Origin: Lineus longissimus
Lineage: Eukaryota; Nemertea; Pilidiophora; Heteronemertea; Lineidae
Direction of reading: 5' to 3'
NCBI RefSeq assembly: GCF_910592395.1
Contig: NC_088323.1
Span: 2,108,001-2,172,000, forward strand
DNA: 64,000 bases
Each line of letters opens with the position of its first letter. Position 1 is the stretch's first letter. The notes beneath the pieces were generated by a model, which saw only the letters and a list, made by a program, of their open reading frames with translations, ran no database searches and had not been told where the DNA came from. Shown here in pieces: positions 1 through 17,898 of this stretch. The translations under genes and the position numbers were made by a program.

Positions 1-404
1 ACACTTATTTAATTTTCGGAGACAACCTCAAAGCACAAAGGTTGTCATGAAAAGTTTATTTGCTTTCTCAATATTTGATAATTGTCTGCCTAAGAATTTG
101 CCCCTAAATTCGGGCGCATCGCCAGATCATGTGTTACATGTAATCGATCGGTTGGTGTCCATACGCCCCCTATGAGGGATTTCTAAGAGCAGACTTGGTA
201 AACTTCCGGACATTTAGTCCAATCAGACGTGCTTATTCTGCATCACCGATGAAGATATCAGAACGTGTAGCCAATCACATGTCTATTGGGGGAGACTTCC
301 GGTCAGTTGTCAATTACTTCGGCGCCGCGTGGATTGATTTCATCATTTGATGTTTAGATGCTCGCTTGAACATTTTTATCATGCGTCTCGAGATGGCCCC
401 TTAC
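1..404. other. no gene seen at left edge
   Basis: I see no convincing coding exon, RNA gene or repeat here. Any 3' exons of the candidate membrane protein at 405-563 (minus strand) would lie in or beyond this stretch. The only acceptor-like site I tested, near 186, runs into a stop after a few codons. Confidence 0.4.
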
Positions 405-563
405 CTCTGTTTTCTGTCATCCATTGTTGGTACCTCTGCCGTACCTCCATCAGGAAAGACAACTTCTTCGTCTCCTCCACGCGTTGCTCTGGCAACATCA
501 TCATGGCAGTAGTCACGTGTGATGAAACCACCAATCAAAACGATGAACACATAAATTGGAGCA
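405..563 (-). CDS. candidate internal exon of an unidentified membrane protein
   Basis: Read on the minus strand, an acceptor (CTTTTCAG) borders a 159-nt open stretch that ends at a good donor (AG|GTAAGG). In the open phase it encodes a hydrophobic segment (APIYVFIVLIGGFIT) and then a charged, acidic tail with VVFPDGG and VPTMDDRKQR. That is the layout expected of a transmembrane helix plus a cytoplasmic start. I found no matching upstream or downstream exons, so the gene is incomplete and the family unknown. It could also be a chance open stretch between splice-like sites. Confidence 0.3.
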
Positions 564-2201
564 CTGAAAAGATTTGGGTCCTTGCTTTCGTCACATTTTG
601 GATGTACACTCTACCTTGCTTGAAATATCTCATTCAAGTATCCAGGCTAAAAGAAGCGGACATATTATGTTTCAAAAGAATGGCACATGTATAGACTAGA
701 GGGAGGGTCTTGTTTGGAAAAATAAGGGGCAGACTGCATTTGTTGTAACATATGACCATGACAGGTCTGAGTCCCCAGTTGTAGACCAAAAGATAAATAG
801 ATTCCCTTTGGACATTCTTTAGATTTTGGTCTCACTATAACCGTAAATTATCCAACAGTCATTGAACAAAATTCCAGGACTAGTTCACCACTTTAACACG
901 AGCCACAGTGTTCATTTTAGTTCGATGGGGCCGCAGTGTTTGTAACTCGAGAGGTTGAAAGCATCAATGAAGTACTGCGCTGCGATTTCCTTTAAACCAT
1001 CCATCTATTCCAGAAGAATGATGATGGGATGTTTAAAAGAAAAAGAGGTACTTGTTAAAAAAACCTACCCAGCAGTTCTGTCAAAAGTGTATCTCCTTTC
1101 ATTTATGTTTTCTACTGTAACATTAACTACAGATCTGTGGAATCCATTTCACGAATAGTATCCGTTCAGTAGTTGGTCTCAGTGATCGCGTGCCAAGCTA
1201 GAACAACAATCCGATATTGATACTTCAATCCAAAGGGTTCCTTTCACGAAAAGGTCCTGAATGCCCTCTTTCTAAAATTGTCATGCATTGAATTTTAGTT
1301 TTGACAACGTACACATAGGCCTATAACTGTCACATACTGGCATAGGCCTGTTACTTCATTGGCATACGTCACGATTTTACTTTTGTACTGCTCAATTAAA
1401 CTTCAATGTACGGAAGTTAAACGCCTATAAAGGCCTAGCTAGAGGCATACATGTAATGCCTGTGCTTTCCGAGTAGGCCAATAATTAATGTGAAAGTATA
1501 ATCTTATAAAACATAACTGAGAGGCCAATATATACTAGATTTTTAGTCTTAATCAATAATCTTGTATAAAGGCCAAATATTGAGATATCAGGCCTACATT
1601 GGGCTATACAGGGTGAACCAGATTCTGAAATGTCTGAAATCTGCCAATGGATTTCGAGACCTCTGGTTCGGCATGCATAATGTTAGTTCCTGCAATCTTG
1701 CGGTGTTCTGTGAGACAACCAATACATCCTCATGTTTGGTATCAATTCCTCTGATCGATTCCGTCCAATTCGCACACTCCTGATTGGTCGACGGGTCAGA
1801 TAGTTGGCAAGAAGGATATAGTTTGTATTGATATTTATTGGTTTGAATAGCCGTATAAAATCATGCAATATATATGAAACAGGGGATCGCTAGCATTTAA
1901 TATAAAAAATACTATTAAATATATCACAGTTAGATAAACATTCTTAGGTGCCGCCCTTCCGGAACGCCAAATTCGAACATTCATGCTCTCGTTATCGTCA
2001 CGTGGTCAACAACGTAACAGTTACCGTCACTTGAAAATAGTTCCTTTGAAATGCTCTGAGAGTAAGTGGGGATTCAGTCGCACTTCAGAAATGCCCCTAG
2101 CCACAGACGCAGATGCATCGAGTACTTGTCACGGTGCACCATCAGATTCTCGTAAACAGTCTAAAATCACATTTAAAAAGCCGTTCCTTGGTAGATTGCC
2201 G
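564..2201. other. intergenic, no gene seen
   Basis: AT-rich sequence with AGGCCTA/TACATGTA words. Its open frames are short and lack coding composition or paired splice sites. I see no feature I can support. Confidence 0.5.
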
Positions 2202-3849
2202 TCAATATCTCGCAGATGACGGTGGATACGCAGGGTCTGTCACGGCCGGGAACTGCTGTTGTGGGTAGTCCGGTGTGGCGGTCATCGGTTGTGGCATGGG
2301 CTGCATGTAAGCCGGGTTCGCCTGCATGAATTGGCCCCCTGGAATCGGATAGGCCTGCTCGGGATATGCTGGTGGTGGGCCTGAAAGAATGATGATGATG
2401 ATGATGCCTTTGGTCAAAATGAGCGAGTAAGATAAACATAAATCAACTACATGTACATGTAATGGGTGTTCAGTGACACTATTGACTGAAATGAGAAGTG
2501 AAAGTACCATTATTCTGGGCTCCTGTCGTGATTGGCTCATCTCTGACTTCACTCCACTATACATGTGGCTGTTCCTCACAGAACAATACAGCCTGCGTTT
2601 TCCCAAAACTTACCGTTCCAAGCGTTATTCGTAGTCGCCGGATAAGCTGGTGGGGGACCATTGTAGTAATCCGGCGGCTTGACGGGCATTTGCTGCGGGG
2701 GTTGCACGGGGCCACTTGGATAGGCTGGACCCGCGCCTGCCATCGAAGGCCTCGCCTGTTGGCCAACTGAAAGTTGAACGGCAAAACATGTAAAAAACCT
2801 GCTGATTTTACATCAAGGGTCTTCATTGTGAATCTGCTTAATGTTTAGAAGCAGACGTCAGCAAATATCTATATACGGTAGAGATTGCTGCTGTACTTAC
2901 GTCGACAATTACCGTTGACTGAGATTGTAGCGACCCGTTGTCTCTTCCTGTTCTTGTAAGAGCAGCACCATGACAACAAGATCACACACAGGAAGACGAT
3001 GGAGAAGACAAGGCCGGTCCTGAAACGGATAAGAGATTGGCAAGTGCAACAACATGGATCGTCAGAGGAGGCCCAGAGCTCCATTTTCATGAATATAACA
3101 TATAAAATGTTCAAAAGCCTCCGGCCGCCAAATATCGATAACGTGACGGGCGGATCTGAGCCGCCCAAATGCCCAGGTGCCATGCATTCGAGAACCACTG
3201 CCAGGCGGCTCCACTACTCTGAATGCAACATATCTGGGGGGGGGGGGGATCTTAGTCCACTGTGACTTGAGAGAAAAAGGGAGGTTTACTCACCAGAAGT
3301 ACCAATAGTTGTACACACAGTAACCACAGTAGGCCTGTGCTCCTTTCTGAAAAAAGAAATATCATTGACTGCGAGACCATCAAAGGGACGGGGATAGAGC
3401 AAGCAATGAAGCGACGAAATGGACTTGCGGAAGCGACCCAAGGGCTCTTAATCGACGGTCACTTCTCACAGTTCTGCTCTGTTTGAAAGCTACTCATGTT
3501 TCTCACTTGGTGGGGTCTTTTACTTGTCTCCATACACCAAGGAGCCTCGGCTTTAATAATACCTCCATGGTATAGTTCAGTGTATACACCCCAGACTGAG
3601 TATTATCTTTCGTCCACGGATCTCGTCCTTTGGTTATTGGCAGATTTTGGGATCAGTTAGAAAAATTGTTGAACAAGTGGTGTTGACAAATAAAGGATGG
3701 ATTATCACCTAGTACTTCGCTTTAGACAAAGTCCCTATCCACGGCACGGGCTCACACCAGGCAACCACTATGTACACGTCTATAGAAAATGTACCTACCC
3801 ACAGGAATGATAAGAAAATGAAAGTTGGAAAGACACCGTTGACGGCCAT
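2202..3849 (-). CDS. small type I membrane protein with cytoplasmic PPxY motifs (VOPP1/WBP1L/CYYR1/Shisa-like)
   Basis: Five coding exons on the minus strand: 3849-3799, 3346-3294, 3019-2901, 2766-2614 and 2380-2202. All borders are GT/AG, the phases agree, and the CDS is 555 nt (184 aa). Residues 1-17 look like a signal peptide (MAVNGVFPTFIFLSFLW). A very short Cys/Tyr/Trp-rich lumenal part follows (AYCGYCVYNYWYFW), then a transmembrane helix at about 36-52, a CC and basic juxtamembrane stretch, and a Pro/Tyr-rich tail. The tail has three PPxY motifs (PPDY 105-108, PPAY 113-116 and 128-131), which in known families bind WW domains of NEDD4-type ubiquitin ligases. The architecture recalls VOPP1, WBP1L, CYYR1 and Shisa, where small membrane adaptors act in endosomal trafficking. 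The lumenal region is unusually short, so a further in-phase exon in intron 1 is possible. Family assignment is inference from architecture. Confidence 0.72.
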
Positions 3850-6767
3850 TTTGGCGAACGGGAAAACGATACAAAACGCAGGTCTATTCGGGTTTGATTG
3901 TGTGTGTATGAGTTTCCACAGGCCTTGTATGACTTGACCTGTGTTTTGCGTGTTACATAACACTTTGAGCTAATTCGTCTGCTGTTTACACCTTTTGTTA
4001 TGGCAATTTTGTGACGTCACATGCTGAAAGTAAATACAAAAACCACGTGCTGGTTTCTTGGGCCGGTGTGACAGCGGATATAGTCCCCCTGGAGTCATAG
4101 TCCGGTAGCATTGTATTTGACCAATTAAGCAGCATGATCTATTGTACCGCTAACCCTAACCAAAACATTTAGCAATGCGGGGTATTGTTACACGGACTAT
4201 CAGCCCTAGGACTACTATCCCTTGCACACCTGTGGTGGACAAGTTCCCAACATTGACTTGGGGTGATTTGAATGTTCATCCAAGTGTGTGAACTTAAAGC
4301 GTGTGCTCTGCGAACGTCTGATGAAAGACAGCGACGGGTATTTGCTTTCAAACATGTCCACACAATTCAGAAGGTGTGGCACATGTGGCGCCCCACTTTG
4401 TCAAAGTGCAATGATCTTTCAAGGTTTCTAATTCTGGTCCTCAGATACCAAGAAAACGCCTATCTGACACCGAAATTTCCTGATTTTTCTGGGGGAGGAC
4501 CTCCACCCTCTTGTTTCCAAAATAACACCGTGCATTGGGGCTCGAAGACAAAGACGAAACAAGGCAATATTTGACAAGCAAGCGTGTTTATTTCATTCAT
4601 GAAAAATATCAAGAAAGAAAGTGTGCTAGGCTACAAATTTAAAAGACCACGTATTTTGAATACACAATTATAGTTGGTCGAATTAGTGGCGGATTTACTG
4701 GTTGTAAAATTAATATTGTATTCCTACTTTTTCTTTGTTTTACAATTCATAATTATAGGACTAGATATCATTATTTACACATGTACATGTATGCACCCAC
4801 ACGTACAATTGTTATTCTATAATATTTATCTACAAGCAAGCTGATACCTACTCTGGTGTCACTTTCATAAAGTCAATTGATTTTCAGACAAATCGCCTCC
4901 TGCCCAAGTACATGTGCACTGCATTTGTGACCGCATGTTCAGCCAAAATGGTTCATTGTCATTTAAAATGTATAAAACCTGGTAATCAGCGAATCACTTT
5001 ATTCATGCACAAAACAACGGCGGAAGCAAGAAATGACTTTATATCACAGACCATTTGAAAGTGAAAAGAGCGTATTATACTGACTATACTCGTAAATCTA
5101 AATGGCCTACGCCGTGTCTGGACATTGTATTTTTCCGTATCTTCACTTAATCGAGTGAGCTTATCTAACACCAGGCGACGCCAATAGTGACGATGCATGC
5201 AACATCTGTGTGTATTACAGTTACATAAGTTTCACGTGATCAATTATACGAGAACATATAGGCCTACTGTAAGACAATCCTACAAGACAAGTCCTTACGG
5301 CAGTCGTGTGTGTCATTTTTCTTGGTAACGACCACCAAAGTAAACGAACGGCGAAGACCTTTAACGCCAAAGTCATCACAACCATAATCATAGTGAAAGT
5401 ATGTAGCTTCTGACTGACATGAAAACGTAAGAAGCTCGAAAAGTTACTCGCTCCTTGTTCATTACTTTCAGTACGATTCCAGTCGGCCAAAACCAGTTCA
5501 GGTTATTCCTACAAAACGAACAGTTACAGTAGGCAGGTTTCGCAACTGCAACGAAAACGGGAGTACGACGCTCGCAAATCATCTCCTATACTTAATCGTC
5601 ATTAGAGTCGTATGAGGAATCGGTGATTTAAAAAAAGTCTAAGATAAAGTACACCAACGTTATACATTCTTCGAACGCTGTTCGTCGTTGTTAAACTTGC
5701 GGCTTCGAGTCCTTGAAGCAACTACGGTGTGATTTTATTTCTATCCATTTTGTAGGAATAACCGGGGTCGCCCTACACTCCCACGCTGTGATTGACGTGT
5801 GCGCGTGCGCGCGCGTGTACGTGTGTGTGTGATTTTAGTAGAGATAATTTTCAATGAATGATATTGCGTTTGAATCCGACAATGCTGTAGGAGTAATAGG
5901 GTCGCCCTTTCGGAAACGTTACGGTATCCTCGACAATCTGGGCTACAGGTACATATAAGGATACATATAAGGATACAACAGGTACATATAAGGATAATAT
6001 ATGAGATGATACAGGATACTATAACAAAATTTGTAAGATTGCGACAATTACGCAAACCGCCGCAATGTTTCTTAGAACACGGACCTCCAGTTGTATATAA
6101 GTCGTTTACCACCTGTCGGAATCACGTTAATGGTTTGTTTTCATAATCATATCTTCTGAACCAAAAACTTTATGCCACGGAGGTAAAAATGAAACAAAAG
6201 TATGGTCACACTCAGTGCTTGTTAACCTCGATCCTATAAGGATGTCATAGGCTTAGCTTGCCATAGTGTGGAGCCACAACAATCGGATCGGGTACCAACT
6301 TAAGACATGATATTTAAAAAATTTAATGAAATTTTGATGACAAATTTTCTTTACGTTTCTGCTTGAGCTCTGGACAGTGCTGTTACTGGTGTACAAGTTA
6401 TTGTGTTCATTAGTTTCGTTTTATATGTAATGAATTTGTTCAAAAATAAAAAAATTGATCAACAATGCAAAAAATGAAGGTTGTTGTAAAAGCACAAAAA
6501 TTCAACAAATTCTTCAGAAAATATCAGACACGAGTTTGACTTCGTTAGATTTGCCAGTAACATCTCCCGACAAAATTGTGCTAAACGTCATTCGAAGTGC
6601 AGTGTTTTATACCTCTCCCGCATGTCAGGTGTTGTTTCATTTTGTCATGATGGGTGCATGATTGGTGCATGGGTTTAAATATACATGGGTGCCTTTAAAA
6701 GGTAAACTTTGGGTGATCAACATAATCGAGGATACCGTCACAACACTGAGTCTCTATCTCGATTCTC
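3850..6767. other. intergenic; simple repeats only
   Basis: No coding exon could be supported on either strand. Visible structure consists of an alternating purine-pyrimidine tract (GT/GC) at about 5798-5832 and a short tandem of ACATATAAGGAT-like units at about 5948-5996. The open frames here (for example 5741-6112 minus) are made of these repeats. Confidence 0.5.
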
Positions 6768-8794
6768 TTAGAAATACAGTCTTGCGACGAAGGCGAGCAT
6801 CATCACGACGAGGGGCAGGCCTGACAGGTGGGTGGCTCCACTTTCTGAAAATAATACAGTAATTTGGAGTTATTAAGTAATTAACAGATTGCAGATAGAT
6901 AGCGTCTTGCTGCCTGCTGCCATTTCAAAAGCAAAGAACTCCAATAGGGCCCCCAGGATTGGTTAATTTCAAATGAGTACGCCGGCGACGCAGAATTTAA
7001 CGCTTTTGATTGGATACGACTTACCTCACACATATTGTACTACCAACATTATTTCGGACATTCTCCGAATGAGAGGATTGCTAGCATTTGCTCCGTAGCA
7101 AAAGTACGCTCTGTAAACGGTGCTAGTATCACTAAGCAACCCTTACCAATGGCGGGGCTTGGCGGCCGTGTTTCAGAATCTCTAAATGGTGCATTTCATG
7201 CTTCTTTTTTCACATTTTTGTCCGTACCTTTGGTACAGATGTTTGTGTTAAAAAACACGGTCATTTACCAACTGAATTTTCCCCAAGATTACGACCATGG
7301 CCAGTCCTCTTTTTCGCCACCTTCGACCGACCAGAACCTGCACTTGCGTTTTAAAAATAACGACATGACTTATATGCAAATCAGATCAAACAAAATTTAG
7401 TCACTGTCGCAGGGCTGCTAAGGTCAAAGTCTCGTTACACCAGAAGGTACAATGTACAAATAATAACGAGTACAACCTAATCGCAAGCAAAACTCGCAAT
7501 AGTGCATTTCCTCACTTTCTTGTCGTGTTTATGAAGACTTACTTGGAGTTGTTGCAGTTGTTGGAGTTGTTGCAGTTATTGGCTCTGTTGGGTCCTCTAA
7601 TTCCACATTCAAACTAGTTCCTTCCTTCGCGGTGCATTTGTATTTTCCGTAATCGGCTTTGGTAATTTTGGTCAGCTTCAGGGTGATTGTGGCTGATCCC
7701 GAAACTACTCCTCCATCGGCCAATTTGGTCGTGGAATCATCCTTGAACCACGAGTAAGGGGCGGTTCCACCCGTACACTGCAGTTCCACAGTGGCGCCTA
7801 TGGCCGGTTTTAATGTGCTGCCTTGTTTAGCTGTGACCACAGCTGTAAAAAAAGAACACTCGAAAATAAAAGCGGGTCGATCATCATAGTGTGATATTCT
7901 TCTTCTTCTTTTTTAACGTTCGATCAACTTGGAGGTCTTGTTTCCAGTCAATAAACCTCTTGCGGAATGAGCCTCCGTCTTCGGCCAGTGGTAGAGTATT
8001 TGGCAAGTTAGTTCTGGCAAAGAGAACGAAGTGAGCACCTATGTATAACGGCGTTCCTTAGGGCAGTCAGGTCCACACATTCGACTGCATGGGTCCAGGG
8101 AAATCCATTCATTCAGCACTTGAAATTGCCAGAAACACAGTAAAAAAATTGGTCGTGGAATCGTGGAATCGTGGAATCGTGGAATTTTTTTGTGAATTTG
8201 CAACAACTAAGGGTAGACGGGAAATTATCATTTTTTCTAGGAAATTGGCCAACTGACCAATTTTAAGTCGGTACATTTTTCAAATGATATGCAAGTTCAT
8301 CATCTGAACTGCAACTGAAAATTCACAAAAGCTGTCAGATGTTGTGCTATTAAAGCGTGATCAATAGGCCGATCATTAGCTGAGTGTCAAGTACATGAAC
8401 AGTGATTTTGATTAGACGAAAGACAAGCATAACATAAACAAATTCATTCACAGGATTAGGAGGATCTTCAGACATGTCAGAGTAAGACCTGCACAAAAGT
8501 GAGTTCCCCTAGCACTCACGAGTTACAATTTAATTAGACAAATTATTGACCAAGCATTTATTATGTCACACGTTAGAAATTATTAAGAACTCGGAATTTG
8601 TAATCGTAGTTGGTGAAGGAAACTCACAATTATTCATCTTCAGTTGATTTCGGAAAGTTACATGTAGCGGGTATTTGCTCCAATGTGATTGAGACCTTGG
8701 TATCGAATGCAATCTACTTACGAATAGCTGCCAATGTTGTTAGTACTTGTGCCGACGCGATTGCCAATAAAACAAGAATTGAAACCGTCTTCAT
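6768..8794 (-). CDS. secreted single immunoglobulin-domain protein, probably GPI-anchored
   Basis: Three exons on the minus strand: 8794-8722, 7842-7543 and 6844-6768. They join in phase to 450 nt (149 aa). Exon 1 encodes a signal peptide (MKTVSILVLLAIASAQVL). Exon 2 is one complete Ig domain with the canonical residues: C47, W56, then DYGKYKC with Y92 and C94. It is followed by a Thr/Pro stalk with repeated ATTPT. Exon 3 gives a small polar segment (KSGATHLSG) and a hydrophobic end (LPLVVMMLAFVARLYF) with almost nothing after it, the usual form of a GPI-attachment signal. A short type I membrane anchor is the alternative. One Ig domain with a GPI tail suggests cell-surface recognition or adhesion, but many invertebrate orphan proteins share this layout and I cannot name an orthologue. 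The start is the first Met of the signal peptide. Confidence 0.75.
7081..7172 (+). repeat. dispersed repeat, copy 1
   Basis: This segment resembles 42423-42510 over about 90 bases; shared words include catttgctccgtag, gtaaac, ggcaac/gcaac and ccaatggcg...gcttgg. It lies in the last intron of the Ig-domain gene. A third, shorter match is at 48762-48800. No tRNA-like promoter boxes were recognised. Confidence 0.5.
8153..8184 (+). repeat. 8-bp tandem repeat (tcgtggaa x4)
   Basis: Four perfect copies of tcgtggaa in an intron of the Ig-domain gene (minus strand). No function is implied. Confidence 0.9.
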
Positions 8795-11625
8795 CCTGGC
8801 GATGGTCTACGAATTTCGTACTGTATTTCGTTGGGGAATATCAAGTGATTTCTTCGTCGACTGGTTTCAACCAAATCCTACTCTATCCTTTATCGGGCCC
8901 TGGACAAAGCGACCCTAGCATTGCCGTGGTGACCACCTATAGCCAAACAGATGTCAGCCAATCAGAAGAGCCTTTCCATGCGCTGCGGCATTCCCGGATT
9001 GGTTGCTGCAAGATCTGCAGTCCGCTTTATGCAAATTCCATATCTGATTTCGAAATCGAATTGCTCATAATAACAGCGAATAAACACTACAGAACCGAAT
9101 CAAATTTTGGTATTGTCATCTTCATGACGGGAGTGCTTGTTTACTCAGTGTTCATTTCGAAGCCGACAATCATTTACCAAGTATTTGAAAACGCCCATGA
9201 TACACCATCAATTTCTCATGCGAAAATATTGACGATTTAAAAGCAAATTCTCATGTTTTTTTAATCATAATCTATTTCGAACAAGTGTTTGCCGTTCCGG
9301 GGAGATATCTGCACGGTGTTTAAAAAAAAGGCGATGGCGAGATGATAAAGTCCTATTCTCATCCGCTGAATATCCGAGCCATTCTGAACCATCGGAAGTA
9401 TCTGACTCCGTCCGTACAGAGTCCGGGTCGGCGTAGTGGATGCCCTCAGGCGCGCCTGCTGGGATGCAAACTCTTCAAGCCGTGCGCGGGGAAATGCTTC
9501 GTGACCAGATGGTCCGCGCAAGTCGTTTATTCCCTGTACATGTTCTGCCCTGAAGCGGGTTTGGGCCTCTTTGCCGGCAGAATACTTTCCACCTGAGGTG
9601 ATGGTATTTCTACCGGGGTTTGGTTGTCGGGGGAATCAAGCAAGCGAGCGATTTGGCTCTGCAATTGCATGAGTAGCCCCCAGTTGCCTATTGACAAGAT
9701 ATATAGAACTGATCTCGACCATGCACGCCCTATACGCCGTCGAGTGAGACAACTATACCGTCAAGCAACATCTGAAAAAATGGACGACAATAGTTGCTAC
9801 CCAACAACTGAAAACACAGAGATGTGCAAACAGTATGATTAAGCGTTAGACAAACGTACCAGACTTTTTCATCTGAGAGCAACTCATCCAAAAACATACC
9901 TTGGAAATGACGTGGACAATGAAACATTGGTGGGAGGACAATTGTAAGAATGTCCTTCTAGGAAGTGAGTATGTTGTGGTTTGTCTGGACGAGTTCATAG
10001 GAGATTTGCCAAATGCATTACAATTTACTCTTAATCATCAAACTTTTAGTTGTCTGCTTTATTTTCGTTGGTTTTATTTAGGCGATCAGCCAGATTTGAT
10101 GTTGAATATTGGTACTGGTAAAACAGACCATTCGACTTTAAGTGATAGCAAATATAGACTCCCACTGTCAATGTCAAACTAGAACGTGTCATGACAGAGA
10201 TAGGAGGTCAAGTTGGCCAGCTCCAACATTTGGATCACTTGATGGTTCTCATTGACAATACATCATGTTTGGCTTACTGTCTTCTTTCAAGAACAGATTA
10301 ATCACCTTAGCATTTTCTGTGGATGATATCAGGCACGTTTTGACGTAAACATTTGCTCTAATAGCTGCACTTTTGATCAGTCGTCCGGGATTATTCCGCG
10401 ATTTACATGTAGTTTTTGGACATTAACAGGGTGGATACACAGGTATTGCATAGATTTACCTAGGCAACACAAAACAAACAAGGCACTCTTCATCGAAGTC
10501 TCTTGTTTGAGGGTTATATGGGAGTCCTATACTGGCATGAAAAGAATATGCGCAGCCTAACGGCGGCAACTCCACCCCTCAAAATGCTATTTTTATACTT
10601 CTATTGCGTAGTTTCTTCTCGACTAGACGCAAGGACCCAACGCGCCGCGTAGCGGCAAAATAGCGAAGCTGGCAAAACATTTATAACGGGGTCACCGTGA
10701 TCTCATTATGGACCTATAGCGCGATTATGGGGTTGTAACTATTTTGCTGTATATTGTCATGAGGAAAGAAAAGCACGCGACTTAACGCCGACCTATTTAT
10801 GCAAAGTGATAATTAGAAGGTATATAGTTCAGGAAATGTTAATAAATGATCATTCCATATCGTCTTTTGAGAGCATTTTTAATTGTAAAAAATATATGCC
10901 TACGTCACAGTCTCTGCAATCAGTAGTCTCACGCAGCCAGAAATTTCTTTGTACGAGACGTTTTCAAGCACGATGTATGTGGGCAAAAGCAACACTGCGC
11001 AAGATTACCTCGAGCAGGGGCTAATAATAGATTATGCTAATGAGCATACCTTCCTCATTGAGTTTTCCCAGGATGGTCCATATCGCGCGAAGCTCGGGAC
11101 TGAGTGGTTGTCTGTTGACTGTGCTTTAAGAGAGACTGGCACCATGCCTAGTCTGGCACCATGCCTAGTATCTCTTAAAGCACAGTCTACAGACACCCCA
11201 ATACCCCGTCACACTCAGAAACCACAAACGCCCACCCCTTCCTGCTACCTTAAAACTTCTGGTAAGCACGTACTTTTTAAAGTAAAGCAATACCTACCAG
11301 TCCATCGCCTGGCTGAAAGAAAGTCGTAAATGAGCCATTCTCTTTAACAAGGAGAAGGAAACGGGTTACTGGCTCTTTAAACCATGCAGGTATCTAATCT
11401 ATTTATGATAGTGATATCACATTCACTGTCCATTGCCTTCTCTGGCCACGGTCTGCAATCGTGTCCGCGAGCAGAGGTATCCGGAAAGCAGAGTCTTAAA
11501 AAGACTCTTCCGGAACCAACCCCCAAAATGAAGGCTCTATTGTGGGTTCCTTTCAGTTTTGCTTTCTGAAATCGGTGAATGACTGAGGAAAAGACAACGA
11601 CAGAAACTTTTGATTAACATCGAAG
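8795..11625. other. intergenic; possible decayed coding fragment at about 9260-9660
   Basis: No complete gene is seen. On the minus strand between about 9660 and 9260 the frames carry coding-like pieces (for example QSQIARLLDSPDN and SDTSDGSEWLGYSADEN), but they lie in different frames and are broken by stops. That looks like a decayed retroelement or pseudogene, although no diagnostic domain is present. The rest has no supportable feature apart from the inverted repeat at 11106-11198. Confidence 0.35.
11106..11198. repeat. inverted repeat with two direct repeats in its loop
   Basis: Arms 11106-11133 and 11171-11198 are reverse complements over 28 bases with about two mismatches; the inner gactgtgctttaagaga is perfect. 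The 37-base loop contains ctggcaccatgcctagt twice in immediate tandem (11136-11152 and 11153-11169). It lies downstream of the 3' end of the first astacin gene. Confidence 0.85.
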
Positions 11626-11631
11626 TTTATT
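11626..11631 (-). terminator. polyadenylation signal AATAAA for the first astacin gene
   Basis: The plus strand reads tttatt, which is AATAAA on the minus strand, about 280 bases beyond the stop codon of the astacin-MAM gene ending at 11912. It is the nearest canonical signal I noticed. Its use is inferred. Confidence 0.5.
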
Positions 11632-11911
11632 CTATAATACTATAATTCTATAATTCACCTTCAACCAGTGTTTACAATGTTTACAGTGTTTTCGTAAATT
11701 GGGGTGCCTTTGAGTTGTGGTTGGACCTTTGCCATTAAGCTTGACCTCGGCAGCGATCACACACATGGCAGGCGGCTCAGTAAGGAAGCGTTGTAGGACC
11801 TCAAAATTGGCGATGGTTGCCAAGTGCTTTCCGACTGACTACAGTTCAAAGTCACCCCCAATCTACCCAATAGTCGCCTCCAAATCCAGTCAGTGTAATC
11901 GTGATAGCGGA

Positions 11912-17369
<5,458 letters not shown>

Positions 17370-17876
17370 AGTTATCAGCTCAGCGTCCTCCAAAATAATG
17401 ATGTGAATGAGATGGAATGATTGTTGACCGCCTTCCTATTTCACACGATGTCATTTGACGGGATAAATAAACCTATCAATGTATTATGATTGATAGTTAT
17501 GAGAGTATTGGACGCTACAGCAACTGGTTGACTGTGCTGTTGCCCTAGTGATGCGAGACAAAAATAACGAAAATCGAAAAAAGACATTTTGTTTTGAAAA
17601 AAACGATGAAATGTTGTAATACGCCAAAATGGTGTACCGTTAATTTTGTAACATGGTGACCGAACTATTCGTGAAATGGTGAACGATTAACGGTGAATTT
17701 CCTCGTAAAATGTTGAAATCTTCGAAAAACATGGATGAACCATTCATAAAATGGTGGACCATCAGCAGCGGACTCTTTAGTAGTGTGGAATTTATTCCTC
17801 AGTAACCATCCACTTTTTCCGAATCGCATGCGTTTTTCGAATGAATAGACAAAACTCCATTGGTTGCAATCCGTAT

Positions 17877-17882
17877 TTTATT
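17877..17882 (-). terminator. polyadenylation signal AATAAA for the second astacin gene
   Basis: The plus strand reads tttatt, which is AATAAA on the minus strand, only about 17 bases past the stop codon at 17899. If used, the 3' UTR would be very short. Confidence 0.5.
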
Positions 17883-17898
17883 ATTTTAACCCCAAGGT

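Noticed and set aside
2173-2439. Minus-strand frame with a run of six His
   Set aside because: Out of frame with the real last exon of the PPxY protein (2202-2380). The His run comes from a (GAT)n-like stretch in the intron.
5741-6112. 123-codon minus-strand open frame with ILICTC and RTRAR repeats
   Set aside because: It is the translation of the ACATATAAGGAT and GT/GC simple repeats.
8734-9240. 168-codon plus-strand open frame
   Set aside because: It is partly antisense to the signal-peptide exon of the Ig gene (8722-8794). No motif and no splice support.
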